From the NCBI GenBank assembly GCA_000720805.1, contig JODI01000067.1, positions 1 to 47,565 of the forward strand: a DNA stretch of 47,565 nucleotides. Direction: 5' to 3'. This document shows, piece by piece, positions 8,422-15,631 of this stretch. The DNA comes from Streptomyces violaceoruber (GTDB taxonomy: Bacteria; Actinomycetota; Actinomycetes; Streptomycetales; Streptomycetaceae). Position 1 is the first letter of the stretch; each line of letters starts with the position of its first letter. The notes under the pieces were generated by a model that did not search any database, was not told where the DNA came from, and worked only from the letters and a program-made list of their open reading frames with translations. A program made the position numbers and the translations under genes.

Positions 8422-9381
8422 ATGCCCGCGAAGGGTAAGCACCGCCGTCCGAAGACCCAGCGCTTCGCCCGTTCCATAGCCGTCGCCGGAACCGGCGGCG
8501 CCGCACTCGCCCTTCCGCTTCTGGGGGCCACCGGCGCCCATGCCGCGAGTGCCCAGTCCGTTTCGGACAATGCCGCTCAGTCGTCTCTTCCGGGCGTCGC
8601 GAAGAAGTCGGTGACCGAAAAGGCGGTGGCCGAAAAAGCGGCTTCCGTGCGGGGTTCGGGTGTGAGGACCTATTCCGTGCGGGCCGGCGACTACCTCGCC
8701 AAGATCGCCGACGAGCAGAATGTCAGCGGTGGCTGGCACCGGCTCTACGACGACAACCGCCGGGCCGTCGGCGACGACCCGTCGCTGATCCACCCCGGCC
8801 TCAAGCTCATGATCGGCAAGAAGGCCGCGGCGGGCACCACGACGCCGGAGTCGTCCTCGAAGGAGTCGGGTTCGTCCGCCTCTTCGCCGAAGTCGTCCTC
8901 TTCGCCGAAGTCGTCCTCGTCGCAGAAGTCGACGGAGGCCACCCAGAGCGCGGAGACCACCAGCACCGCCGGCGGCTTCACCCTCCCGGTCTCCGGCGCC
9001 ACCATCGGCACCCCCTACCACATGGCGGGCAGCATGTGGTCCAGCGGCTACCACACCGGGGTCGACTTCGTGGTCCCGACCGGCACCTCGCTCAAGGCCG
9101 TCGGCGCGGGCACGGTCGTCTCGGCGGGCTGGGGCGGCGCGTACGGCAACCAGGTCGTCATCAGGCTGGCCGATGGCTACTACGCGCAGTACGCGCACCT
9201 GTCCTCGCTCTCCGTCTCGAGCGGGCAGAGCGTGTCCGAGGGCCAGCAGGTCGGCCTCTCCGGCGCGACCGGCAACGTGACCGGACCGCACCTGCACTTC
9301 GAGATCCGCACCACGCCGGACTACGGCTCCGACGTCGACCCGGTCGCCTACCTCCGTACGAAGGGCGTCTCGGTCGGCTGA
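8422..9381 (+). CDS. Secreted LysM-M23 peptidoglycan endopeptidase
   Basis: The 319-residue protein has four parts. A signal peptide (about residues 1-41) ends LGATGAHA. A LysM peptidoglycan-binding domain (about 80-135) begins YSVRAGDYLAKIADEQ. A Ser/Lys-rich linker (about 140-175) is made of repeated SSSPKSSS runs. The C-terminal M23 (LytM-like) metallopeptidase has Zn-ligand motifs HTGVDF and HLHFEIR. Enzymes of this kind cleave peptide cross-bridges of peptidoglycan in growth, germination or division. The ATG at 8422 follows GGAGAGGAA. It is a single gene between a c-di-AMP-riboswitch-like leader and a strong terminator, which implies control by c-di-AMP, a known pattern for Streptomyces wall hydrolases. 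Confidence 0.93.
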   Translation: MPAKGKHRRPKTQRFARSIAVAGTGGAALALPLLGATGAHAASAQSVSDNAAQSSLPGVAKKSVTEKAVAEKAASVRGSGVRTYSVRAGDYLAKIADEQNVSGGWHRLYDDNRRAVGDDPSLIHPGLKLMIGKKAAAGTTTPESSSKESGSSASSPKSSSSPKSSSSQKSTEATQSAETTSTAGGFTLPVSGATIGTPYHMAGSMWSSGYHTGVDFVVPTGTSLKAVGAGTVVSAGWGGAYGNQVVIRLADGYYAQYAHLSSLSVSSGQSVSEGQQVGLSGATGNVTGPHLHFEIRTTPDYGSDVDPVAYLRTKGVSVG

Positions 9382-9411
9382 CGCCCCGCAGACCACCTGC
9401 CTGACACGCTG

Positions 9412-9449
9412 CCGAAGGCCGGACCCCGATCCCCGGGTCCGGCCTTCGG
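9412..9449 (+). terminator. Strong intrinsic hairpin after the M23 gene
   Basis: A perfect 15-bp stem (9412-9426 with 9435-9449) around an 8-nt loop, about 30 bp past the M23 stop. Confidence 0.85.
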
Positions 9450-9571
9450 TGTGTCCGGGACAGGCGGAGTTCCTGTCCCGTTCCTGATCAACACATTGCG
9501 GTCCTGTGGCAGGGGCGACCGAGGTGTCGACAGCGCGGGGTCGGTGAGGCCAGAGTGAACTCCGTTGTGGG

Positions 9572-9583
9572 GCAAGCGCTTTC
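9572..9583 (+). promoter_or_regulatory. GCAAGCGCTTTC, LacI-type operator-like palindrome
   Basis: The core AAGCGCTT (9574-9581) is an 8-bp perfect palindrome, 57 bp before the DUF6250-like gene. NAAGCGCTTN centres are typical of LacI-family repressors of polysaccharide-use genes in streptomycetes. A site this short can occur by chance. Confidence 0.35.
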
Positions 9584-9638
9584 TCCCGGTGCCGCCCCCA
9601 ACCCTCGATCACCACCACTCCCGAAGGAGCCGCTTCCC

Positions 9639-10355
9639 GTGACGACCACGCGCAGAGCGTTCGGAGCCCTGGCCGCCGGTGCCGCCCTCACGGCCCTCGC
9701 CCCCGCGGCCACCGCGAGCGCCTCGCCCCGCCACCGCCGCCTGATCGCCCACGACGACTTCCGCCACGGCCTCGGACAGTGGGCCGTGGAACTCGAGCAG
9801 GGCGGCACCGTCAGCGCCTCGAAGGGGGCCCTGGAGATCGACGTGCCCGCCGGGGCGACGGTCTGGTTCAGGAAGCGGCTCGAAGGGCCGTACGTCCTGG
9901 AGTACACCGCCACACCGGTGTCTCAGGGCGGCGTCAACGACCGCGTGTCCGACCTCAACAACTTCTGGAACGCCCTCGACGTCCGCTCCCCGGACGACCT
10001 GTTCGCCACCGCGCGGGGCGGCGCACTCGCGGAGTACGACTACCTCAAGACGTACTACGTGGGTTACGGCGCCAACTCCAACACCACGACCCGGCTGCGC
10101 CGCTATGTCGGCGAGCCCGGCGTCCGGCCGCTCGTCTACGACTACCCGGAGCCGCTGCTCGTGGCCAACCGGCCGAACCGGGTGCGGATCGTCTCAGACG
10201 GTTCGACGGTGCGATGGTGGAACAACGGACGGCTGGTGTTCGACTACCGGGACCCGCAGCCGTACACGGGTGGGCACTTCGCCTTCCGGACCACCTGGAG
10301 CCACTTCCGGATCGCCGAATTCCGGGTGTGGCGGTCGAAGCTTCAACAGCGCTGA
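9639..10355 (+). CDS. Tat-exported DUF6250-like beta-sandwich protein
   Basis: A 238-residue protein starting with GTG at 9639, chosen because GAAGGAG (9623-9629) sits 9 nt upstream. It opens with a twin-arginine signal (TTTRRAFGALAAGAALTAL, cut near ATASA). The mature part resembles a laminin/concanavalin-like jelly roll: HDDFRHGLGQWAVELEQGG, then NDRVSDLNNFWNALD, YYVGYGANSNTTTR and a closing HFAFRTTWSHFRIAEFRVW. I recognise this as the DUF6250 type, often found in carbohydrate-degradation settings. A role in binding or trimming plant polysaccharide is inferred, helped by the LacI-like palindrome upstream. No catalytic residues can be assigned. Confidence 0.75.
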   Translation: MTTTRRAFGALAAGAALTALAPAATASASPRHRRLIAHDDFRHGLGQWAVELEQGGTVSASKGALEIDVPAGATVWFRKRLEGPYVLEYTATPVSQGGVNDRVSDLNNFWNALDVRSPDDLFATARGGALAEYDYLKTYYVGYGANSNTTTRLRRYVGEPGVRPLVYDYPEPLLVANRPNRVRIVSDGSTVRWWNNGRLVFDYRDPQPYTGGHFAFRTTWSHFRIAEFRVWRSKLQQR

Positions 10356-10467
10356 CGAGAAGGCTATTCCTGGTTTGACCAACCCTTGGACAGTGGCTTA
10401 TCTCACCGCTCGTCAACCTCTTCCTACGGTCGCGTAGCTCACATCCGAAGGGGAATCATGGGCCGAT

Positions 10468-11286
10468 GTGGCAGACGATTCGAAGAGTGACAACACATCA
10501 GTGATCGGGTCGTACGTGGCGGTGGGGGACAGCTTCACCGAGGGCGTCGGCGACCCCGGGCCCGACGGGGCGTTCGTCGGCTGGGCCGACCGGTTCGCGG
10601 TCCTGCTCGCGGACCGCCGGCCCGAGGGCGACTTCACCTACACGAACCTCGCCGTGCGCGGGAAACTGCTCGACCAGATCGTCGCGGACCAACTGCCGCA
10701 GGCCGTGGCACTCGCTCCGGACCTGGTCTCCTTCTGCGCCGGCGGCAACGACATCATCCGTCCCGGCACCGACCCCGACGAGGTCGCCGAGCGCTTCGAG
10801 CGGGCCGTCGCGCGGCTTGCCGCCGTCGCCGGCACCGTGATGGTGACGACCGGCTTCGACACCCGAGGTGTCCCCGTCCTCAAGCATCTGCGCGGCAAGA
10901 TCGCCACGTACAACGGGCATGTGCGGGCCATCGCCGACCGGTACGGCTGTCCCGTTCTCGACCTGTGGTCCCTGAAATCCGTCCAGGACCGCCGTGCCTG
11001 GGACGGCGACCGGCTCCACCTCTCGCCCGAGGGTCACACGCGCGTGGCGCTGCGCGCGGGCCAGGCCCTCGGCCTGAAGATCCCGGCCGACCCGGAGCAG
11101 CCCTGGCCGCCGCTCCCGCCGCGCGGCACCCTGGAGATCCGGCGCGACGACGTGCACTGGGCGCGCGAGTACCTGGTGCCGTGGATCGGGCGCCGGCTGC
11201 GGGGAGAGTCGTCGGGAGACCATGTGACCGCCAAGGGCACGCTGTCACCGGACGACATCAAGACCCGGATCGCCCCGGTGGCCTGA
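10468..11286 (+). CDS. SGNH/GDSL-family hydrolase
   Basis: The 272-residue protein carries the four SGNH blocks: GDSFTEGVGD (nucleophile Ser, block I), NLAVRGK (block II Gly), CAGGNDIIRPG (block III Asn) and DRLHLSPEGHTRVA (block V Asp-x-x-His). These define a serine esterase/lipase with a Ser-Asp-His triad; the substrate is unknown. No signal peptide is evident, so it is probably cytoplasmic. The GTG at 10468 is taken as start; GAAGGGGA lies 13-14 nt upstream, and the GDSF motif some 24 residues in leaves little room for a later start. It is monocistronic and convergent with the TetR gene. Confidence 0.92.
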   Translation: MADDSKSDNTSVIGSYVAVGDSFTEGVGDPGPDGAFVGWADRFAVLLADRRPEGDFTYTNLAVRGKLLDQIVADQLPQAVALAPDLVSFCAGGNDIIRPGTDPDEVAERFERAVARLAAVAGTVMVTTGFDTRGVPVLKHLRGKIATYNGHVRAIADRYGCPVLDLWSLKSVQDRRAWDGDRLHLSPEGHTRVALRAGQALGLKIPADPEQPWPPLPPRGTLEIRRDDVHWAREYLVPWIGRRLRGESSGDHVTAKGTLSPDDIKTRIAPVA

Positions 11287-11316
11287 GGGCGTGTGGGGGG
11301 ACTCGACGGCGCGTGG

Positions 11317-11368
11317 GTGCCCGGTGCGTTCCCCCCCCCCCGAGGGCCGGCGGGCGGGCGCCGGGCAC
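11317..11368. terminator. Possible bidirectional terminator with an 11-C run
   Basis: GTGCCCGG (11317-11324) pairs with CCGGGCAC (11361-11368) between the convergent SGNH and TetR genes. The loop contains eleven consecutive C (11331-11341) and a GC-rich tail. The long loop makes the terminator call tentative. Confidence 0.4.
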
Positions 11369-11374
11369 TGAGCG

Positions 11375-11995
11375 TCACGGCTCATGGGCCGTCAACGTCT
11401 CGCGGGTCAGTCCCAGTTCCCGGGCCAGCGCCTCGTCCACCCACTCCTGCGCCCGCGCGCGCGGGACCGCACCCGCGTACGACGTGAGTTGGACGGCGAG
11501 ACCGTCGAGGAGAGCGGTGAGGCGCAGGGCCGTGCCCATCGGGTCCGGGCAGCGGAACTCCCCCGCGGCCACGCCCTCGGTGATCACCTCGGCGAGCGCC
11601 GTCTTCCACTGCTTGTCGAGATCCCGCGTGACCGACTGCAGCGCGGGCTCGCGCAGCGCCGCCGCCCAGCCCTCGATCCACAGCCGCCAGCCCTTGGCCT
11701 GGCCGGTCGGGGCGTACCAGCGCACCGCCGCGCGCAGCCGGCGCAGGGCCGTGGTGCGGCGGCCGAGCAGCTTGCGCAACCGGGCGAGGTCCTCCTCCGC
11801 GGCGTGGGTGAACGCGGCGGCGACCAGCTTCTCCTTCGTCGAGAAGTGGTAGAGCACCAGCGCGTTGCTCACACCGAGCGCCGAGGCCACGTCGGCGATC
11901 CTGACCGCCACGACACCCCGCGCCTCGATCTGCTCGACGGCGGCCCGCAGCAATTCCTCGCGCCGCTCCGTCACGCTCAACCGCACCCTTGCCAC
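11375..11995 (-). CDS. TetR-family transcriptional regulator
   Basis: A 206-residue protein. The N-terminal HTH (about residues 8-55) reads AAVEQIEARGVVAVRIADVA, then SALGVSNALVLYHFSTKEKL, the classic TetR DNA-binding layout. The C-terminal helical domain (ALRRLRAAVRWYAPTG onward) resembles the BetI/AcrR-like ligand-binding type. It is the third gene of a minus-strand operon, 9 bp after the small protein gene and downstream of the amino-acid dehydrogenase, so it probably controls that operon and itself. The ligand is unknown. The 33-bp dyad at 13711-13743 is a candidate binding site, by inference only. Confidence 0.9.
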   Translation of the reverse strand: MARVRLSVTERREELLRAAVEQIEARGVVAVRIADVASALGVSNALVLYHFSTKEKLVAAAFTHAAEEDLARLRKLLGRRTTALRRLRAAVRWYAPTGQAKGWRLWIEGWAAALREPALQSVTRDLDKQWKTALAEVITEGVAAGEFRCPDPMGTALRLTALLDGLAVQLTSYAGAVPRARAQEWVDEALARELGLTRETLTAHEP

Positions 11996-12004
11996 GCGGC
12001 CACC

Positions 12005-12367
12005 CTATGGCGTCGCCGCTGATGGCGCCGGGGGAGGGCGCTGGTCCACCAGATCCACGCGGTCGAGGTCGGCCCGTGCGATCGCCGCCTCGCGCTCAGC
12101 GGCCGACGAGGTGCGTCGCGGGTCGGCCGCGAAGCCCTCGTAGCCGGCCTGCGAGGCGAACTCGATCAGCTGGATCTCGTCCGGGCCGTCCCCGGCGCCG
12201 ACGGTACGGGCAGGCTGCAGCAGCCGGCCGTCCCCGGCGCCCAGGTACGGGCACGCTGCAGTAGCCGGCAGCCGGCCCTCGTGGTCGCCCAGCAGCGCCA
12301 GGACCTTGTCCTCGTAGGCGGCCAGGGCGTCGCCGGCTCCGGAGCGGGCCCACAGCTGAACGGTCAC
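12005..12367 (-). CDS. Small cytoplasmic protein of unknown function with an internal 14-codon duplication
   Basis: A 120-residue protein starting MTVQLWARSGAGDALAAYED, with a C-terminal part EIQLIEFASQAGYEGFAADP that resembles dimeric alpha-beta-barrel (ABM/DUF1330-like) proteins. I do not recognise the family firmly. A 42-bp tandem duplication in its middle (12186-12269) adds 14 codons. The two copies share GAGDG, but a single-base offset puts their other ends in different frames (PATAACPYL against RLLQPARTV), so a form without the duplication would be about 106 residues. It lies 27 bp after the dehydrogenase and 9 bp before tetR in one operon. The GTG start at 12367 is weakly supported. 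Confidence 0.65.
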   Translation of the reverse strand: MTVQLWARSGAGDALAAYEDKVLALLGDHEGRLPATAACPYLGAGDGRLLQPARTVGAGDGPDEIQLIEFASQAGYEGFAADPRRTSSAAEREAAIARADLDRVDLVDQRPPPAPSAATP

Positions 12368-12394
12368 GGCGCCCGACCCTGTCGGCGACCGCCG

Positions 12395-13573
12395 TCACCG
12401 GTACCACCCGAATCGCTCCGCGATCACCGGCAGCCGGTCGGCGACGATGGCGTGTGCGGCCGCCCTCGGGGTCGTCCCGTCCGCACGCGCGCGGGCCAGC
12501 ATCTGCTCGACCAGGGCGCGCATCGAGCGCCGGGTGTGGGTGAACGCCTCGTCGGCGTCGGGGCCGATGTCGCCGAAGAGGGTCCACCACCACCAGGCGT
12601 TGGTCCCGGAGTTGACGACGACGTCCGGCAGGACCGTCACCCCGCGCGCGGTCAGCAGTTCCTCCGCCTCCGGGAGGACCGGCATGTTCGCCGCCTCGAC
12701 GATCCAGCGCGCGGTGATCCGCTCCTGGTTCACGGTGTCGACGGCGTACGAGACGGCCGCGGGCACCAGCACCTCGGCGTCCACCGCCGGCCAGGCGTCA
12801 CCGGGCAGCTCGAGATCGCCGGGGCGCAGCGCGGCACGGTCGACCGTCCCGTAGGCGTCCCGTGCGGCGAGCAGCGCCTCGACGTCGAGACCGTCCGGGT
12901 TGAAGATCGTGCCCTTGATGTCGGCCACGGCCACCACCGTGAGTCCCGCGCGCGTGAGGAACCGCGCGGTGGCGCCGCCCATGGTGCCCAGGCCCTGCAC
13001 GACGACCCGCGTCCCCGCGTACGGCACGCCGGCGAGGTCCAGGGCGGCCAGGACCGACTCCGCGACCCCACAGCCGCCGACCAGTCCGTCCAGCCCTATG
13101 CCGTCCACCTCGACCGCGAACGCGTCGGCGAGCCGCCGCCGGGCCGTCGCCTCGTCGTCGAGCAGCGGAAACACGGCCTGAATCGACGACACGAGCCCCG
13201 CCTCGGCCGCCGCCCGGTCCACCAGGTCCTGGGTGAGACCGAGGTCCTCGCCGGTGGTCCAGAGGCTCTCGATGTACGGGCGCACGGCCCGCAGGTACCG
13301 GACCAGGAGCTCGTACGCCCCCGGGTCCCGGGGATCGCAGTCGATACCCCCTTTGGCGCCGCCCAGGGGGACGTAGCGGCCCTCGGGGTTGTAGTGCAGC
13401 GCCTCCTTCATGGTCATCCCGCGCGCGAGAGAGGCGACCTCGTCCAGGGTGCAGCCCGGGCGCATCCGCAGTCCGCCGCTGGAGACACCGCGCACCAGTT
13501 GGTCGACGACCAGGAAGCCCCGGCGTCCGGTGACGTGATCGGTCCAGGTGAGCGACATCAGAGGGGTGGTCAC
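12395..13573 (-). CDS. Glu/Leu/Phe/Val dehydrogenase family, NAD(P)-dependent amino-acid dehydrogenase
   Basis: A 392-residue protein. It has the substrate-domain motif LGGAKGGIDCDP with the catalytic Lys, the family signature GCTLDEVASLARGMTMKEAL, and a Rossmann nucleotide-binding loop VVQGLGTMGGATARFL. These enzymes reversibly deaminate L-amino acids to oxo acids; Leu/Val or Glu preference cannot be told from the motifs alone. The start chosen is the GTG at 13573, preceded by GAGGAGCCCC; the longer frame to 13669 has no ribosome-binding site. It is the first gene of the operon with the 120-aa protein and TetR, and is divergent from the metallo-beta-lactamase-fold gene. Confidence 0.92.
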   Translation of the reverse strand: MTTPLMSLTWTDHVTGRRGFLVVDQLVRGVSSGGLRMRPGCTLDEVASLARGMTMKEALHYNPEGRYVPLGGAKGGIDCDPRDPGAYELLVRYLRAVRPYIESLWTTGEDLGLTQDLVDRAAAEAGLVSSIQAVFPLLDDEATARRRLADAFAVEVDGIGLDGLVGGCGVAESVLAALDLAGVPYAGTRVVVQGLGTMGGATARFLTRAGLTVVAVADIKGTIFNPDGLDVEALLAARDAYGTVDRAALRPGDLELPGDAWPAVDAEVLVPAAVSYAVDTVNQERITARWIVEAANMPVLPEAEELLTARGVTVLPDVVVNSGTNAWWWWTLFGDIGPDADEAFTHTRRSMRALVEQMLARARADGTTPRAAAHAIVADRLPVIAERFGWYR

Positions 13574-13710
13574 GGGGCTCCTCGGGAACGACCGGCCCGG
13601 CTGCGGGGAGCTCGCCGACGGGTGGTCGCTGAGTACTGAACGGTGGGTGAGTATCCGGACGGAGATCACGATCTGTCAACGTGGAAGAAGACCGGTGGTC
13701 GCGGCGTTGT

Positions 13711-13743
13711 CGGTGAGGCGGACCATAATGGAACGCCTCACCG
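13711..13743 (+). promoter_or_regulatory. 33-bp dyad overlapping a -10-like CATAAT
   Basis: CGGTGAGGCG (13711-13720) and CGCCTCACCG (13734-13743) are perfect 10-bp arms. Inside them CCAT-A-ATGG continues the symmetry, giving 14 of 16 matched positions around one central base. CATAAT (13724-13729) lies at the centre, 35-40 bp before the hydrolase start, so a bound protein could block the promoter. The binding protein is unknown; the TetR of the divergent operon is one candidate. Confidence 0.6.
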
Positions 13744-13763
13744 ACTCCACCTGGAGGTATACC

Positions 13764-14969
13764 GTGACCGGTTTCCGTTCCCCGAGCTCCGGGCTCCGTG
13801 CGCTGCGGCCCGCGGCTTTCGGCGCGGATCCGAGCGGTGAGCGCATGGCGCGCATCCGCCGGTCGCCGCACTTCAAGGACGGGGTCTTCCAGAACCCCGG
13901 AGGGACCACCGGCACCCGGCCCTCCGGTTCGACGGTGGAGTTCGCGAAGCTCTACTTCGACAAGGAGCAACGCGCCCGCCGCGCCCCCGAGGGCGCGGTG
14001 CCCGTGCATCCCACCACGCTCGCCGACATCGCCAGACCCCCCGCCACCGGGCTGCGGCTGACCTGGATGGGCCACTCCAGTGTGCTTGCCGAGATCGACG
14101 GACAGCGCGTGCTCTTCGACCCGGTCTGGGGCGAGCGCTGCTCCCCGTTCTCCTTCGCCGGCCCCAAGCGGCTGCACCCGGTGCCGCTGCCGCTGGCCGC
14201 ACTGGGCCCGGTCGACGTCGTCGTGATCTCGCACGATCACTACGACCATCTGGACCTGCCCACGATCAAGGCCCTGGCCGGCACGGACACGCAGTTCGCC
14301 GTGCCTCTGGGTGTCGGCGCCCACCTGGAGCACTGGGGCGTGTCCGCCGACCGGCTGCGCGAGCTGGACTGGGGTGAGGCCACCAAGGTCGGCGGCCTCA
14401 CCCTGACCGCCACCCCGGCCCGCCACTTCTGCGGCCGCGGTCTGCGCAACACCCAGCACACCCTGTGGGCCTCCTGGGTCGTCGCCGGGGACGAGCACCG
14501 GATCTACCACAGCGGCGACACCGGCTACTTCGAGGGCTTCCGGGACATCGGCGCCGAGCACGGCCCGTTCGACGCCACGATGATCCAGATCGGCGCCTAC
14601 AGCGACTTCTGGCCGGACATCCACATGACCCCCGAGGAGGGCATGCGCGCCCACCTCGACCTCCAGGGCGGACAGCCACACGGCGTGATGATGCCGATCC
14701 ACTGGGGGACCTTCAACCTCGCGACGCACGCGTGGTCGGAGCCCGGTGAGTGGACGCTGGCCGCAGCCGGCGCGGTGGGGCAGTCAGCAGCAGTCCCCGT
14801 TCCGGGCCAGCCTTTCGAGCCTGCCTCAGACCTGCCCACGCGTCCCTGGTGGCGGGATGTGTCGCAGCCGCTGAACCGCACGTGGCCCGTTCCGGAGATC
14901 ACTCAGATCACGCCCGAGGTCACGCCGGAAGCGACTCGTGACGACCTCGACCTCGTCGGCGAGGGCTGA
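13764..14969 (+). CDS. Metallo-beta-lactamase-fold hydrolase (NAPE-PLD/UlaG-like)
   Basis: The 401-residue protein shows the metallo-beta-lactamase core: WMGHSSVLAEIDGQRVLFDP, the metal-binding VVISHDHYDHLDLPT (HxHxDH), ATPARHFCGRG (third His) and YHSGDTGYF (bridging Asp), then a late MPIHWGTF His. The sequence around these resembles the N-acyl-phosphatidylethanolamine phospholipase D-like group, so a phosphodiesterase or lactonase role is likely; the substrate is unknown. The GTG at 13764 is chosen for GGAGGT at 13753-13758. The last ~70 residues, with EITQITPEVTPEATRDDLD, look like a species-variable tail. The promoter region carries a 33-bp dyad. Confidence 0.9.
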   Translation: MTGFRSPSSGLRALRPAAFGADPSGERMARIRRSPHFKDGVFQNPGGTTGTRPSGSTVEFAKLYFDKEQRARRAPEGAVPVHPTTLADIARPPATGLRLTWMGHSSVLAEIDGQRVLFDPVWGERCSPFSFAGPKRLHPVPLPLAALGPVDVVVISHDHYDHLDLPTIKALAGTDTQFAVPLGVGAHLEHWGVSADRLRELDWGEATKVGGLTLTATPARHFCGRGLRNTQHTLWASWVVAGDEHRIYHSGDTGYFEGFRDIGAEHGPFDATMIQIGAYSDFWPDIHMTPEEGMRAHLDLQGGQPHGVMMPIHWGTFNLATHAWSEPGEWTLAAAGAVGQSAAVPVPGQPFEPASDLPTRPWWRDVSQPLNRTWPVPEITQITPEVTPEATRDDLDLVGEG

Positions 14970-15355
14970 CCGTGGATGGCTGAGGCGCGTGACGGAAGTC
15001 CTGGCAGCCATACCGGAGGCCGAGCGGGAGCAGGTGTCCCGGGGCTTGTGGACGGGCCGCCGCGTCGGCAGGTCCAGGAACGGGCGTCGGAGTTCCGGCC
15101 GTTGCCCTCCGCCTGCCGTACAGGCACGAGTGTGCGCGTAACCCCGGGCGCTCGCCGATGGCCCGGGCGACGCCGGGGCGGCGAAAAACTTGGTGTGCAG
15201 GGCCGACGGAACCGGGTAACGTCTTGGTCATGTTCTTCCAGATGCCGATTTACGAGTGAGAGCGTGATGGGCCCCTGCTGACGTCCGTCGACGTCGCCGT
15301 GCCCGTCCCCCACCGATGAATCCGTAGATCACTTCACAACATTCCGGGAGAACCC
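14970..15355. other. Intergenic stretch without a supported gene
   Basis: These 386 bp hold only short out-of-phase open frames. A nine-codon frame MFFQMPIYE at 15230-15259 is present but has no convincing ribosome-binding site. No strong hairpin or promoter was recognised. Confidence 0.5.
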
Positions 15356-15565
15356 GTGAGCAAGAACATCAACAACCCCGTGGGTATGGGCGGCGGGCAG
15401 CGCAAGAAGCTGTCCCGCGCCGAACGGCAGAACAACGGTCCGCACCGCAACCTCGACCGCCAGAGTGCCGCCGACCAGAAGGCGGAGTTGGTGCGCAAGA
15501 TGCGCGAGAAGGCAAGCACAGCCGAGGGCGCCGGACAGACGGGCGACGACACCGCACAGAGCTGA
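15356..15565 (+). CDS. Small basic protein, DUF6243-like
   Basis: A 69-residue hydrophilic protein from GTG at 15356, with GGGAGAA just upstream. It begins MSKNINNPVGMGGGQRKKLS, continues RAERQNNGPHRNLDRQSAAD and has a charged helical end (QKAELVRKMREKA). The pattern matches the actinomycete DUF6243 family as I know it; the function is not known. No membrane segment or signal is present. It stands alone, with a strong terminator 35 bp after the stop. Confidence 0.8.
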   Translation: MSKNINNPVGMGGGQRKKLSRAERQNNGPHRNLDRQSAADQKAELVRKMREKASTAEGAGQTGDDTAQS

Positions 15566-15600
15566 CGCACTGCCGCCGCGGGGTGGCACCGCATGGGGCA

Positions 15601-15631
15601 GGGCCCGGACCGCGACGCGCGGTCCGGGCCC
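15601..15631 (+). terminator. Strong intrinsic hairpin after the DUF6243-like gene
   Basis: A perfect 14-bp stem (15601-15614 with 15618-15631) closing a 3-nt ACG loop. Confidence 0.9.

Noticed and set aside
15230..15259. Nine-codon frame MFFQMPIYE as a possible leader peptide or tiny gene
   Set aside because: No convincing ribosome-binding site, no regulatory hairpin and no target operon; frames of this size arise by chance.
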